Shown here piece by piece: positions 7,953 to 16,839 of a DNA stretch of 64,000 bases. Source of the stretch: Maribellus luteus (GTDB lineage: Bacteria; Bacteroidota; Bacteroidia; Bacteroidales; Prolixibacteraceae). A program made the translations under genes and the position numbers. Location: assembly GCF_003576475.1 (NCBI RefSeq), contig NZ_QWGR01000008.1, positions 82,100 through 146,099 on the forward strand. Direction: 5' to 3'. The notes below the pieces were generated by a model, which was not told the origin of the DNA, ran no database searches, and worked only from the letters and a program-made list of their open reading frames with translations. Each line of letters opens with the position of its first letter. The first letter of the stretch is position 1.

Positions 7953-9347
7953 ATGGTACAGACAAGAATAGAAACTGATCTGCTTGGCACCCAGCAAATT
8001 CCCGCCGATGCTTTGTGGGGAATCCACACTGCAAGAGCCGTGGAGAACTTCCCCGTGTCCGGGAGACCGGTTCATCCTGAATTGATAAAGGCTTACGGCG
8101 AAGTAAAGCTGGCCTGTGCGCAGATCAATCATCAATTGGGGTACTGGGAAGATGAAGCCAAAGCGGATGCCATTGAAAAAGCCTGTTGCGAAATGTCGGC
8201 AGGATTGCTGAATGAACATATTTTAGTAGACGCCATGCAGGGTGGCGCCGGCACTTCCACGAACATGAATGTGAATGAAGTGATTGCCAACCGCGTTTTG
8301 CAGATCATGAATAAAGCTCCGGGCAATTACGAAGCAGTTTCACCTCTCGACGATGTCAACCTCCACCAAAGCACTAACGACACCTATCCAACTGCGCTAA
8401 AAATAGCAGCCATTCGTCTGCTTCGAATACTGGAGCAAAACATACTCGCTTTACAGGACGCCTTTCAGCAAAAGGAAAAGGAATTTGCAGATGTAGTTAA
8501 AATCGGACGTACACAGTTACAGGATGCCCTACTAACGACCTTGGGACGCGAAATGAGTGCTTACGCGGAAGCCTTTAACCGTGACCGGTGGCGCATCTAC
8601 AAATGCGAAGAGCGTTTGCGGGTGGTAAACCTGGGAGGAACAGCGATTGGAACCGGAATGGGGGCGCCGCGGCAGTTTATTTTCAGGGTAACCGACAAAC
8701 TTCGCGAAAACACCAACATCGGTCTCGCACGCAGTGAAAACCTGATCGATGGCACTCAAAATACCGATGTATTTGTGGAGGTCTCCGGTATTTTAAAAGC
8801 TTGTGCTACCAACTTGCTTAAAGTCAGCAATGATCTTCGGCTCTTAGCCAGCGGGCCACATGCCGGGTTGGGCGAAATAAACCTTCCCGCGTTACAGGCC
8901 GGATCATCCATCATGCCCGGTAAAGTCAATCCTGTTATTCCCGAAGCTGTGGCACAGGCTGCCATAAAAATAATGGGGAACGACCAGGTAATTACACTTG
9001 CTTGTAGTTCCGGAAATCTCGAGTTAAATCAGTTCATGCCCTTAATTGCCGACTCCCTGTTGAATTCGCTGGACCTCTTGTCGCATGCTGCGCTGATTTT
9101 CACTCAAAAATGTATCACAGGCATTACCGCAAACCGTGTGGTATGCAAAAACAACATCGAAAGTTCAACCGCTACCATTACTGCCCTACTCCCTGCCATC
9201 GGCTATGAGAAAGCCAGTAAAATTGCAACGCTTTGCAAAGAACAGGGAAAAACGGTAAAAGCTGCAGCCATTGAATCGGGGTATTTAACAGAACAAGAAT
9301 TTGAAGGATATACCAGTCCCGAAGCTGTATGCAAACTAGGCAACTAA
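7953..9347 (+). CDS. aspA: Aspartate ammonia-lyase (aspartase)
   Basis: A 464-residue member of the fumarase/aspartase superfamily that converts aspartate to fumarate and ammonium. The superfamily signature GSSIMPGKVNPV is present near residue 320, and the N-terminal TRIETDLLGTQQIPADALWGIHTARAVENFP segment fits aspartase better than class II fumarase. Length is typical. It lies between hydG and hydF with two small secreted proteins in between. In several Bacteroidetes and Clostridia an aspartase accompanies hyd genes; it could supply ammonium for the azadithiolate bridge nitrogen, or fumarate for anaerobic respiration. That role is inference. Confidence 0.93.
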   Translation: MVQTRIETDLLGTQQIPADALWGIHTARAVENFPVSGRPVHPELIKAYGEVKLACAQINHQLGYWEDEAKADAIEKACCEMSAGLLNEHILVDAMQGGAGTSTNMNVNEVIANRVLQIMNKAPGNYEAVSPLDDVNLHQSTNDTYPTALKIAAIRLLRILEQNILALQDAFQQKEKEFADVVKIGRTQLQDALLTTLGREMSAYAEAFNRDRWRIYKCEERLRVVNLGGTAIGTGMGAPRQFIFRVTDKLRENTNIGLARSENLIDGTQNTDVFVEVSGILKACATNLLKVSNDLRLLASGPHAGLGEINLPALQAGSSIMPGKVNPVIPEAVAQAAIKIMGNDQVITLACSSGNLELNQFMPLIADSLLNSLDLLSHAALIFTQKCITGITANRVVCKNNIESSTATITALLPAIGYEKASKIATLCKEQGKTVKAAAIESGYLTEQEFEGYTSPEAVCKLGN

Positions 9348-9449
9348 TTGATCAATTGGCATTAACAGGTCATTAACACTTTCCAACCAACTGATATCCA
9401 GCTCCAAATAAAAACAACCTTGTTTAATATAAAAATATCTTAATATTCA

Positions 9450-9481
9450 TTTGGATTTTTATTTGAATCTTATTAATATTG
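9450..9481 (+). promoter_or_regulatory. Probable promoter of the first Cys-rich secreted protein
   Basis: TTTG at 9450-9453, a 20-base gap, then TAATATTG at 9474-9481 (one mismatch to TAnnTTTG). The surrounding DNA is very AT-rich and the predicted transcript has a leader of about 50 bases before ATG 9538. Confidence 0.5.
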
Positions 9482-9537
9482 AATCTAAATTAAAACAGAT
9501 AGAATTATTTCATTTTATAACTTAAAAATTGATGATC

Positions 9538-9873
9538 ATGAAAAAAGTATTTTTAGCACTTGCATTTGTTGCAGTATATGGCTTGTCGATGGCAATGACT
9601 TCGGCTCCTGTTGTAAATTACGACGATAACGCAACAGTTGTAGTTGAAGGAAAAAAGAACGTTGAAGCAGAGAAAGAGAAAAAAGCTGCCAAATCGGAAG
9701 CCAAGTCAGAAGGTTGTGCGACTGCCAAATCGGAAGGATGCGCAACTGCCAAATCAAAAGATTGTTCTGGCGCGAAAGCTGAAGGATGTGCAGACAAATC
9801 TGCTAAGTCAGAAGCTTGCGCTGGAAAGAAAAGCGCTGATTGCAGCAAATCTTGCGGCGACAAGAAAAAGTAA
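9538..9873 (+). CDS. Small secreted Cys/Lys-rich repeat protein
   Basis: Predicted 111-residue exported protein. Residues 1-20 form a signal peptide (MKKVFLALAFVAVYGLSMAM). The mature part is highly charged and built from short repeats of the form AKSEGCAT, giving seven evenly spaced cysteines (EGC, EGC, KDC, EGC, EAC, ADC, KSC). No family is recognised. Upstream in-frame TTG 9529 and ATG 9532 are possible starts, but ATG 9538 gives the cleanest signal peptide and aligns with the paralogue at 10065. The evenly spaced cysteines could bind metal or be thiol-reactive; this is speculation. It sits between aspA and hydF. Confidence 0.75.
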   Translation: MKKVFLALAFVAVYGLSMAMTSAPVVNYDDNATVVVEGKKNVEAEKEKKAAKSEAKSEGCATAKSEGCATAKSKDCSGAKAEGCADKSAKSEACAGKKSADCSKSCGDKKK

Positions 9874-9890
9874 GAAAGCTTTTCCTATAC

Positions 9891-9932
9891 AAAAAGAGGC
9901 TATTTGTCGATTCGGCAGGTGGCCTTTTTTTA
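9891..9932 (+). terminator. Rho-independent terminator
   Basis: AAAAAGAGGC (9891-9900) pairs imperfectly with GGCCTTTTTT (from 9921), with an inner stem-loop, followed by a run of T. Confidence 0.6.
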
Positions 9933-10064
9933 TGGGGTTTTGAATGCCTCTCCGTTGATTTTCAGGAAAAAATCGTATATTTCCCGACAACTAAAATTCA
10001 AAAAATCATTCATTTTAAACTAATGTAAAAAATCAAATATCATTAACCTTAAATTAAATTCACA

Positions 10065-10385
10065 ATGAAGAAAATTTTCTTGATCCTTGCCTTGGTCGCA
10101 GTCTACGGTGTATCAATAGCAAACAGCTCAACCAATGTTGCTTCAACAGAAAAAGATGCTGTTACAATTGTAGCTGACGACGACAATAATTCTGCAATTT
10201 CAGAAGAAGAGAAAGACAAAAAGAAAACTGAAAAGAAAAAAGCAGAAGTAAAAGAAAAAGATGCAAAAAAAGCAACCGGCTGCACGGAAACACAAAAGAA
10301 AAGCTGTGCTGCTTCCGGAAAAACCTGCGGTTCTGAAAAACAGGAAGCTCCGGCTAAAAAAGGCTGCTGCGGAACAAAGAAGTAA
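10065..10385 (+). CDS. Small secreted Cys/Lys-rich protein, paralogue of the 9538 gene
   Basis: A 106-residue predicted exported protein. The signal peptide (MKKIFLILALVAVYGVSIAN) is nearly the same as that of the upstream gene. The mature region is a Lys/Glu-rich, probably coiled or disordered stretch (about residues 45-75), then a C-terminal part with five cysteines (TGC, KSC, KTC, and a GCC pair) ending in GTKK. No known domain. The conserved signal peptide and the divergent tail indicate tandem duplication. It is followed by a terminator and then hydF. Confidence 0.75.
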   Translation: MKKIFLILALVAVYGVSIANSSTNVASTEKDAVTIVADDDNNSAISEEEKDKKKTEKKKAEVKEKDAKKATGCTETQKKSCAASGKTCGSEKQEAPAKKGCCGTKK

Positions 10386-10407
10386 TCGAAGAACGATTAT
10401 AATTCTG

Positions 10408-10436
10408 AAAGGGGTGCGAACAGCGCCCTTTTTTTG
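10408..10436 (+). terminator. Rho-independent terminator
   Basis: AAGGGGTGC (10409-10417) pairs with GCGCCCTT (10423-10430) around loop GAACA with one bulge and one wobble, followed by seven T. It separates the small secreted protein from hydF. Confidence 0.7.
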
Positions 10437-10489
10437 GCTATCATTGCAACACAATTCTGGTTACAATCCATAAAAACAATAGATTAAAC

Positions 10490-11716
10490 ATGAGGGCACC
10501 AAAAACATTTCGTTTACACATTGGCATTTTTGGACGAAGAAATGCGGGAAAATCGAGTATTTTGAATGCCCTTACACAACAGGAGGTTTCCATCGTTTCG
10601 GAAGTGGCCGGAACCACTACCGACCCTGTTGAAAAACCCATGGAGTTGCTCCCGCTGGGCCCGGTTTTGTTCATCGATACTGCCGGGATTGACGATGTGG
10701 GCGACCTCGGAGAAAAACGAGTTGCTAAAACACTGGCTGTTTTCGACCGCACTGACCTTGGACTGATTGTTACCAATTTTCAGGATTTTGGAGAATACGA
10801 GCAAAAGTTAATGGATGAGCTGAAAGACCGCGACATTCCTTTTATCATCGTTTTCAACAAATGCGACCTGCACGCCGAGAATCTATCGTTAACCGCAGAT
10901 TTTGATTCGGTAAAAGTCAACTATGTACAGACTTCGGTTGCAACCGGTGCCGGCATGTCCGATTTAAGACAAAAGCTTTTGCGTTCGGCTCCCGACGATT
11001 ACATCAACCGCCCCAGTATCCTGGGTGATTTGGTAGGCCCGGGTGAAGCCGCCGTTCTGGTCGTGCCGATCGACAAAGAAGCTCCCAAAGGAAGATTGAT
11101 CCTTCCCCAGGTACAAAGCATCCGCGATCTGCTGGACAACGATTGTTTTTCGGTGGTGGTAAAGGAACGGGAATTAAGAGAAGCTTTATCGCGGTTCAAC
11201 AAGCCGCCCAAACTGGTGGTAACCGATTCGCAGGCGTTTTTAAAAGTGGCCGCCGACACGCCACCGGAAATCCCGTTGACTTCGTTTTCGATTCTTTTCG
11301 CGCGCTTCCAGGGTGATCTTACCGAAATGGTACGAGGCGCCATGGCGATTGATCAGCTAAAAGCCGGGGACAAAGTACTGATTGCCGAAGCCTGTTCGCA
11401 TCATCCGATCGGAGAAGACATCGGCACGGTAAAAATTCCCCGCTGGCTGACGCAGTACGTGGGAGGAAAACTGCAGATTGACAACATGCGCGGGCACGAT
11501 TTCCCAAAAAATGTTTCGGAATACAAACTAATTATTCATTGCGGAGCCTGCATGTGGAACAGAAGAGAAATGCTCAGCCGCATTATGAAAGCCCGGCAGG
11601 CCGGAGTACCCATCACCAATTACGGATTAACCATTGCGTATTCTTTGGGGATTTTTGAACGGGCGCTGCAACCTTTTCCGGCTGCATTGGAGCTATACAA
11701 AAGTAAATCCTGCTAA
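10490..11716 (+). CDS. hydF: [FeFe]-hydrogenase maturation GTPase/scaffold HydF
   Basis: A 408-residue three-domain protein that carries the assembled 2Fe subcluster and delivers it to the apo-hydrogenase. N-terminal Era/TrmE-like GTPase domain: P-loop GRRNAGKSS, switch DTAGIDD, and NKCD specificity motif. The C-terminal cluster domain has the HydF ligand pattern: CSHHP near residue 302 and HCGAC near residue 347. Start ATG 10490 immediately precedes the GTPase domain (MRAPKTFRLHIGIFG). Length fits HydF. It completes the HydE/F/G set with the genes at 3215 and 6279. Confidence 0.96.
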   Translation: MRAPKTFRLHIGIFGRRNAGKSSILNALTQQEVSIVSEVAGTTTDPVEKPMELLPLGPVLFIDTAGIDDVGDLGEKRVAKTLAVFDRTDLGLIVTNFQDFGEYEQKLMDELKDRDIPFIIVFNKCDLHAENLSLTADFDSVKVNYVQTSVATGAGMSDLRQKLLRSAPDDYINRPSILGDLVGPGEAAVLVVPIDKEAPKGRLILPQVQSIRDLLDNDCFSVVVKERELREALSRFNKPPKLVVTDSQAFLKVAADTPPEIPLTSFSILFARFQGDLTEMVRGAMAIDQLKAGDKVLIAEACSHHPIGEDIGTVKIPRWLTQYVGGKLQIDNMRGHDFPKNVSEYKLIIHCGACMWNRREMLSRIMKARQAGVPITNYGLTIAYSLGIFERALQPFPAALELYKSKSC

Positions 11717-11720
11717 CCGT

Positions 11721-12155
11721 TCAGTTTAATTTCTGAGTATCAGCCACAGGTTTAAAGAATCCAAAAAATTCGATCATTCCCCTTTCATCTTTTTTCAGGA
11801 GCTTGAGATTGCCTTTTTCAAAAGCAAACTGAAATTCAACATTGTTGCGAAAATTTGCCGGATCGATAAAGGTGATAAAGTTTTTTGCAATATTCCACCG
11901 CCCCTTTTTCAGCTGCTGAATCAAAGGGATTGAAATTTGAGCGTTCACCTCAAATTCATCGTTGGCGAAAGTTATCACTACCTTTTGGTTTTCACGGCGA
12001 AGGTCAATTTCACGCATATGAACAAGCTCTTCTCGCTCATCCATGTAGTATTCAAAAAGGAGCCATGTACCAACGAGATTCTTTGAAGCACTCCCAAAAA
12101 CTTCCGGCGAGCTCAGCCACGAAATGAATTTTGAAAACAGTGAATGTTGTTTCAT
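11721..12155 (-). CDS. Hypothetical lipocalin-like protein
   Basis: A 144-residue protein without a clear signal peptide. Residues 25-40 (SKNLVGTWLLFEYYMD) resemble the opening strand of lipocalin-like or DUF-type beta-barrels, and the rest alternates short hydrophobic strands with charged turns. Convergent with hydF, whose stop is 4 bases away. I recognise no function; the barrel assignment is weak. Confidence 0.6.
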   Translation of the reverse strand: MKQHSLFSKFISWLSSPEVFGSASKNLVGTWLLFEYYMDEREELVHMREIDLRRENQKVVITFANDEFEVNAQISIPLIQQLKKGRWNIAKNFITFIDPANFRNNVEFQFAFEKGNLKLLKKDERGMIEFFGFFKPVADTQKLN

Positions 12156-12537
12156 ACCGTTTGATCTGAGGATTGGACGCGAAACACGCCCGAAAGTTTA
12201 ATAGTCAACCTGCAAAAGCAGCCAACCTGTTTCAAAACATTCGAATAATAATCAGGGGAATAGTTTGGTTTTGATTGGAAAAGGCAAGCATGATCGGCAG
12301 GCGTAGAAAAAGGGCAGCTCACCAGCCACCCCTAACTCTAATTAATGATAAAAAATAAGGGTACTACAATAATACTAACTCAAGCTCTCAAAAAAGAGTA
12401 TTTACATGTGTAGTTATTAACATATCTTGGTGAATATCCTCGAAACCAACCACTAACAAAAACATATTCCTTTCTGTTCTCTTTGATCGGCTGGCCTTAT
12501 TCTAGTTTGAGAGCTACAATATTCTGAGAATTATCTG
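12156..12537. other. Intergenic region with a 10-bp inverted repeat
   Basis: No coding frame. AGCTCTCAAA (12383-12392) is repeated in inverse as TTTGAGAGCT (12506-12515), about 113 bases apart. Otherwise nothing recognisable lies here. Confidence 0.4.
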
Positions 12538-12568
12538 TTTGTAAATCAAAATCTTTTGCCTATTTTTG
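12538..12568 (+). promoter_or_regulatory. Promoter of rpsO
   Basis: TTTG at 12538-12541, 19 bases, TATTTTTG at 12561-12568. Exact match to the Bacteroidetes consensus. Transcription should begin near 12575. Confidence 0.85.
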
Positions 12569-12579
12569 CGCCGAATTAA

Positions 12580-12620
12580 TTTTAAGTCGTTGTAATTGAT
12601 AGCGATGCTGCGACTTAAAG
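12580..12620 (+). promoter_or_regulatory. rpsO leader hairpin, possible S15 autoregulatory site
   Basis: TTTAAGTCG (12581-12589) pairs perfectly with CGACTTAAA (12611-12619) around a 21-base loop, immediately after the predicted start site and 29 bases before the rpsO ATG. Ribosomal protein S15 represses its own mRNA through leader structures in several bacteria; that this hairpin is such a site is inference. Confidence 0.55.
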
Positions 12621-12648
12621 ATTGTATAACAAAAACAAGTTCTTTAAA

Positions 12649-12918
12649 ATGTATTTAACAGCAGAAAAAAAGCAAGAGCTTTTTGCTCAACACGGCAAAA
12701 GCGCAACCAACACAGGAAGTGCTGAAGGTCAGATCGCATTGTTCACATTCAGAATCAATCACCTGACTGAACACCTGAAACAAAACAAAAAAGACCACAG
12801 CACTCGTCGTGCATTGATTAGATTGGTTGGTAAACGCAGAAGTTTACTTGACTACCTGATCAAAAAAGATATCGAACGTTACCGTGCGATCATCAAAGAA
12901 TTGAACTTACGTAAGTAA
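12649..12918 (+). CDS. rpsO: 30S ribosomal protein S15
   Basis: An 89-residue protein matching S15 along its length (GKSATNTGSAEGQIALFTFRINHLTEHLK, HSTRRALIRLVGKRRSLLDYL). S15 binds the central domain of 16S rRNA in early 30S assembly. The frame is open from TTG 12622, but ATG 12649 gives the standard N-terminus MYLTAEKK. It is followed by its own terminator and then by pnp, the classical rpsO-pnp order. Confidence 0.98.
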   Translation: MYLTAEKKQELFAQHGKSATNTGSAEGQIALFTFRINHLTEHLKQNKKDHSTRRALIRLVGKRRSLLDYLIKKDIERYRAIIKELNLRK

Positions 12919-12925
12919 TTCATAT

Positions 12926-12962
12926 GGAAAGGCAATGCAATGAGTGTTGCCTTTCTTTTTTT
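12926..12962 (+). terminator. Rho-independent terminator after rpsO
   Basis: GAAAGGCAA (12927-12935) pairs perfectly with TTGCCTTTC (12947-12955), followed by a T run. Confidence 0.85.
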
Positions 12963-13023
12963 AGTAAATTGCAAAACCTCACCACCCATTGTAATTTAAT
13001 ATTTAAAGATTTAGTTTAAAATT

Positions 13024-15321
13024 ATGGTAAACGCAACAGTTAAAACAATCGAACTTGCCGATGGCAGGACGATTACCATTGAAACCGGGAAGTTGGCCAA
13101 ACAGGCTGATGGTTCGGTAGTGGTACGAATGGGTGACACCATGTTGCTGGCTACGGTTGTTTCAGCCAAAGAAGCCAAAGAAGACGTTGATTTTATGCCG
13201 GTATCAGTGGATTACCGCGAAAAATTCTCGGCCGCAGGCCGTTTCCCCGGCGGGTTTATGAAGAGAGAAGCTCGTCCGAGCGATGACGAAATTCTGGTGG
13301 CACGTCTGGTTGACCGTGCACTCCGTCCGCTTTTCCCTGACGACTATCACGCTGAAACAGCTGTAATGATTTCATTGATTTCTTCGGGAAAAGATGAAAT
13401 GCCTGATCAACTGGCAGGTTTGGCAGCATCAGCCGCCATCGCAGTTTCTGACGTTCCCTTCGTAACTCCTATCTCGGAAGTTCGCGTGGTTCGTGTAAAC
13501 GGCGAATTCATTATCAACCCAACTTACTCTCAACTGGCAGAAGCCGACCTTGACATTATGGTGGGTGCATCGCACGACAACATCATGATGGTAGAAGGCG
13601 AAATGAAAGAAGTTTCGGAAGAAGTAATGCTGGAAGCAATTAAAGTAGCACACGAAGAAATCAAGAAACACTGTAAAGTTCAGGAAGAACTAGCAGCAGA
13701 ATTGGGCGTCGTAAAACGTGAATACTGTCATGAAAACAATGACGAGGAGCTTCGCAGTCGCGTAAAATCTGAGCTCTACGAACAGTGCTATGCAATTGCA
13801 ACGCAACAAATCACTAATAAAAGTGAACGTTACGGAGCTTTCGAAGCCCTTCGCGACGAGTGGATTGAAAAGTTTAAAGCAGAAAATGCAGAAGACGAAG
13901 AGCTGGATAAAAAAGTTAACCTGATCAAAAGATACTACCACGATGTGGAAAAAGAAGCGATGCGCCGCATGATCCTCGACGAAGGCATGCGTCTGGATGG
14001 CAGAAAAACCCACGAAATTCGCCCAATTTGGGGAGAAGTGGATTACCTTCCGGGAGCACACGGTTCTTCTATTTTCACCCGTGGCGAAACCCAGGCACTG
14101 ACTTCAGTAACCATGGGTACCAAAATGGATGAAAAGATTATTGATGGTGTAACCGTACAAGGAAAAGAGAAATTCCTGTTGCACTACAACTTCCCTCCGT
14201 TTAGTGTAGGCGAACCTAAAACACCACGTGGTGTGGGACGTCGCGAGATTGGTCACGGAAACCTGGCGCTTCGTGCACTGAAAAATATGATGCCGGAAGA
14301 ATTCCCTTATGTGGTTCGTATCGTAACCGACATCCTGGAATCAAACGGTTCATCGTCGATGGCAACCGTTTGTTCGGGCACAATGGCCATGATGGATTCG
14401 GGTATCAAAATGAAGAAACCTGTATCGGGTATTGCCATGGGATTGATTACTGATAAAGGCTCCAATAAATTTGCAGTTCTTTCTGACATCCTTGGAGACG
14501 AAGACCACCTGGGAGACATGGACTTTAAAGTAACCGGAAGTGCCGAAGGTATTACCGCTACCCAGATGGACATTAAAGTAGACGGTCTTTCGTACGAAGT
14601 GTTGTCGCAGGCGCTGCAACAGGCAAAAGAAGGACGTTTGCACATTTTGGGAAAAATGATGGAAGTAATTTCTGAACCACGCGAAGATTACAAACCAAAT
14701 GTACCACGTATCGAAACTATTCAGATACCGAAAGACATGATTGGTGCCGTGATTGGACCGGGTGGAAAAGTTATCCAGGCTATCCAGGAAGAAACCCAGA
14801 CCGTGATCGTGATCGAGGAAGTGGGAGACTTGGGTATGGTGCAGGTTTCAGGTGCCGGCAAGGAACCAATTGAAGCTGCAAAAGCTAAAATCAAAGCTAT
14901 TACTGCCATTCCTGAAGTAGGCGAAGTTTACACAGGAAAAGTTAAATCGGTTGTGTCGTTTGGTGCTTTCATCGAAATTATGCCCGGAAAAGAAGCCTTG
15001 CTTCATGTTTCGGAAATGGATTGGAACCGCGTGGAACAAGCCGAAGATTTCTGCAAAGAAGGAGAAATGATGGAAGTGAAACTGATCGGTGTAGATGAAA
15101 AAACCGGTAAACTGAAACTTTCGCGCAAAGTGCTTCTTCCAAAACCCGAAGGTTATGTAGAGCGTCCTCCAAGAGAGCCTCGCTCGGATAGCCGTGGTGG
15201 TGATCGCAGAGGTGGTGACCGCAGGGATTTCCGTGGCGGCGACCGTAGAGGTGGCGATCGCAGAGACGACCGTCGTGGTGGTGGCGACCGCAGAGAGTTC
15301 CGCCCACGCCGCGAAGAATAG
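13024..15321 (+). CDS. pnp: Polynucleotide phosphorylase
   Basis: A 765-residue phosphorolytic 3'-5' exoribonuclease. Two RNase PH domains are present (about 10-220 and 330-545), the second with the [15 protein letters not shown] catalytic region. A KH domain ([19 protein letters not shown]) and an S1 domain ([20 protein letters not shown]) follow. The last 50 residues are an unusual RGG/RGGD-type Arg-Gly-Asp tail, likely a disordered RNA-binding extension. ATG 13024 is the normal start. pnp comes after rpsO and has its own terminator. Confidence 0.98.
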   Translation: MVNATVKTIELADGRTITIETGKLAKQADGSVVVRMGDTMLLATVVSAKEAKEDVDFMPVSVDYREKFSAAGRFPGGFMKREARPSDDEILVARLVDRALRPLFPDDYHAETAVMISLISSGKDEMPDQLAGLAASAAIAVSDVPFVTPISEVRVVRVNGEFIINPTYSQLAEADLDIMVGASHDNIMMVEGEMKEVSEEVMLEAIKVAHEEIKKHCKVQEELAAELGVVKREYCHENNDEELRSRVKSELYEQCYAIATQQITNKSERYGAFEALRDEWIEKFKAENAEDEELDKKVNLIKRYYHDVEKEAMRRMILDEGMRLDGRKTHEIRPIWGEVDYLPGAHGSSIFTRGETQALTSVTMGTKMDEKIIDGVTVQGKEKFLLHYNFPPFSVGEPKTPRGVGRREIGHGNLALRALKNMMPEEFPYVVRIVTDILESNGSSSMATVCSGTMAMMDSGIKMKKPVSGIAMGLITDKGSNKFAVLSDILGDEDHLGDMDFKVTGSAEGITATQMDIKVDGLSYEVLSQALQQAKEGRLHILGKMMEVISEPREDYKPNVPRIETIQIPKDMIGAVIGPGGKVIQAIQEETQTVIVIEEVGDLGMVQVSGAGKEPIEAAKAKIKAITAIPEVGEVYTGKVKSVVSFGAFIEIMPGKEALLHVSEMDWNRVEQAEDFCKEGEMMEVKLIGVDEKTGKLKLSRKVLLPKPEGYVERPPREPRSDSRGGDRRGGDRRDFRGGDRRGGDRRDDRRGGGDRREFRPRREE

Positions 15322-15345
15322 TTGAATTATTATTCAAAAAGCATA

Positions 15346-15379
15346 TAAAAACGCTCCGCCGATTGGTGGGGCGTTTTTT
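15346..15379 (+). terminator. Rho-independent terminator after pnp
   Basis: AAAACGCTCCGCC pairs with GGTGGGGCGTTTT around loop GATT, followed by T run. Confidence 0.88.
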
Positions 15380-15558
15380 GTTAGATTGAAGGGCTGAAGG
15401 ACTGAAGGAAAGAATGCTTTAGTGACGAACTTTTAAACTGCTAAATTGTAAAATTGCAAACAACCAATTAGAAACTGCAAACTCCTCCGAACATTGAACT
15501 CTGAACCCTGAACTATTTTCCATTCCTTTTCCTACCTTCGCTATCTAAATTCATTGGT

Positions 15559-16041
15559 ATGGAATCCTGGTCATCAGAAATTATACAAACAATTGATTCG
15601 AAACTCGAAAATGAAAAAGACCGCGAGCTTCGGTTTTTCCGGATCGAGGAATTCAAAAGAAACATCGGGCGCGTGGATCAATTCTCGACAACCTGTCCTT
15701 TGTGCCAGAAAGAACAGATCAATATTAAGGAAGCTGTTGACTCGATTGACGAGGCTGTTGGAGTACCCGGAAGAACGCGCCGCAACTACGACCGGTTGAT
15801 CAGTCGCCTATCAAAACACATGCAAAAGGAACATGGATTCTATCCGCCCTTCCATTTTAGTTACCAGCATGCGCTTTATGGATTGGTAGCAGGATTTCTG
15901 GTTGGATTCGCACTGATGAAACTGGTGCCTGCTTACGGCTTCGAGCTGATGGCCACAGCTGTCAGTATCGGGTTGATTATTACCTACATCACCGGGAGTA
16001 TCAAAGACAAGCAGATCCGACACGAAAAAAGAATCATGTAG
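15559..16041 (+). CDS. Hypothetical membrane protein with CxxC motif
   Basis: A 160-residue protein. Residues 1-95 are soluble and charged and include one CPLC motif (about 46-49) and a later HMQKEHGF motif, which might together bind a metal. Two membrane segments lie at about 107-125 and 130-146, leaving a short basic cytoplasmic tail. ATG 15559 follows a typical AT-rich start region. No family recognised. Confidence 0.7.
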   Translation: MESWSSEIIQTIDSKLENEKDRELRFFRIEEFKRNIGRVDQFSTTCPLCQKEQINIKEAVDSIDEAVGVPGRTRRNYDRLISRLSKHMQKEHGFYPPFHFSYQHALYGLVAGFLVGFALMKLVPAYGFELMATAVSIGLIITYITGSIKDKQIRHEKRIM

Positions 16042-16117
16042 TTTTCAACAAAAAAAGGCCAATTCGTAAAAAGCTTCTAATTTTAGGAGCTGTTTGGGAA
16101 CCACGAGTAAAAATCAG

Positions 16118-16747
16118 ATGCAGTTTCTTGTTATAGAAGGAAATATCGGTGCAGGGAAAACAACCCTCACCAAAATGATTGCAGAAGAATACAATGCCAA
16201 ACTGGTATTGGAACAATTTGCTGACAACCCTTTTCTTCCCAAGTTTTACGAAGACCAGGAACGTTATTCCTTTCCGCTCGAGTTATCATTTTTAGCCGAC
16301 CGGTATACACAAATCAAAAACGAGGTACTGAACCTCGATTTGTTTCACTCTTTCCTGGTAGCGGATTACTATTTTGCGAAAACCGCCATTTTTGCCCAAA
16401 ACACGTTGAAGTCGGATGAGTACAGGCTGTTCCGCCAGATTTTTGACATTGTTTTTGAGTCGATGCCCAAGCCCGATCTCTATGTTTACCTGCATGCAAA
16501 CGTAGACCGGCTCATGAATAATATTGCCAATCGGGGCCGCGATTACGAAAAACACATCACTCCTTCCTACCTCGACAACATTGCCAAAGGCTATTTTAAT
16601 TTTTTTAAACAAATAAACTCATTTCCCATGCTGATAATCGACACAAATGGCATTGATTTTGTGAAAAACCCGCGGGATTATGAGACGCTAAAATCAGCAA
16701 TTTTTGACACTAAATATAAATCTGGCATCAACCGTTTAATATTGTGA
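16118..16747 (+). CDS. Deoxynucleoside kinase
   Basis: A 209-residue kinase of the dCK/dGK family that phosphorylates deoxynucleosides in salvage. Seen: P-loop GNIGAGKTT directly after the first strand, the ERYSFPLELSFLADRYTQ substrate region, and the LID arginines (NRGRDYEKHI). The frame extends to TTG 16094, but ATG 16118 puts the start right before FLVIEGNIG as in the family. Which base it prefers cannot be told from sequence (dA/dG is commonest for this length in Bacteroidetes). Confidence 0.92.
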   Translation: MQFLVIEGNIGAGKTTLTKMIAEEYNAKLVLEQFADNPFLPKFYEDQERYSFPLELSFLADRYTQIKNEVLNLDLFHSFLVADYYFAKTAIFAQNTLKSDEYRLFRQIFDIVFESMPKPDLYVYLHANVDRLMNNIANRGRDYEKHITPSYLDNIAKGYFNFFKQINSFPMLIIDTNGIDFVKNPRDYETLKSAIFDTKYKSGINRLIL

Positions 16748-16788
16748 CAAAAAAAGCTTTAGCTACTTTCAAAAACTAAAAAGCTTAT

Positions 16789-16796
16789 TATTTTTG
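16789..16796 (+). promoter_or_regulatory. -7 element upstream of the TPR/OmpA-like lipoprotein
   Basis: TATTTTTG at 16789-16796 matches TAnnTTTG; the -33 region (CTTT at 16766-16769) is only a partial match. Leader of about 40 bases before ATG 16840. Confidence 0.55.
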
Positions 16797-16839
16797 TGGG
16801 CTTACTAATAATTTTAAAATCACTGAAATATTATCTGTT

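Noticed and set aside
3215-11716. Structural [FeFe] hydrogenase gene
   Set aside because: No H-cluster protein with the L1-L3 motifs (TSCCP, PCx2KxxE, ExMxCx2GC) is present in the window; only maturation genes are.
12383-12520. Possible type II CRISPR repeat/anti-repeat (GTTTGAGAGCTACAAT resembles a repeat start)
   Set aside because: Only one copy in each orientation, no array spacing and no cas gene in the window; probably chance or a small inverted-repeat element.
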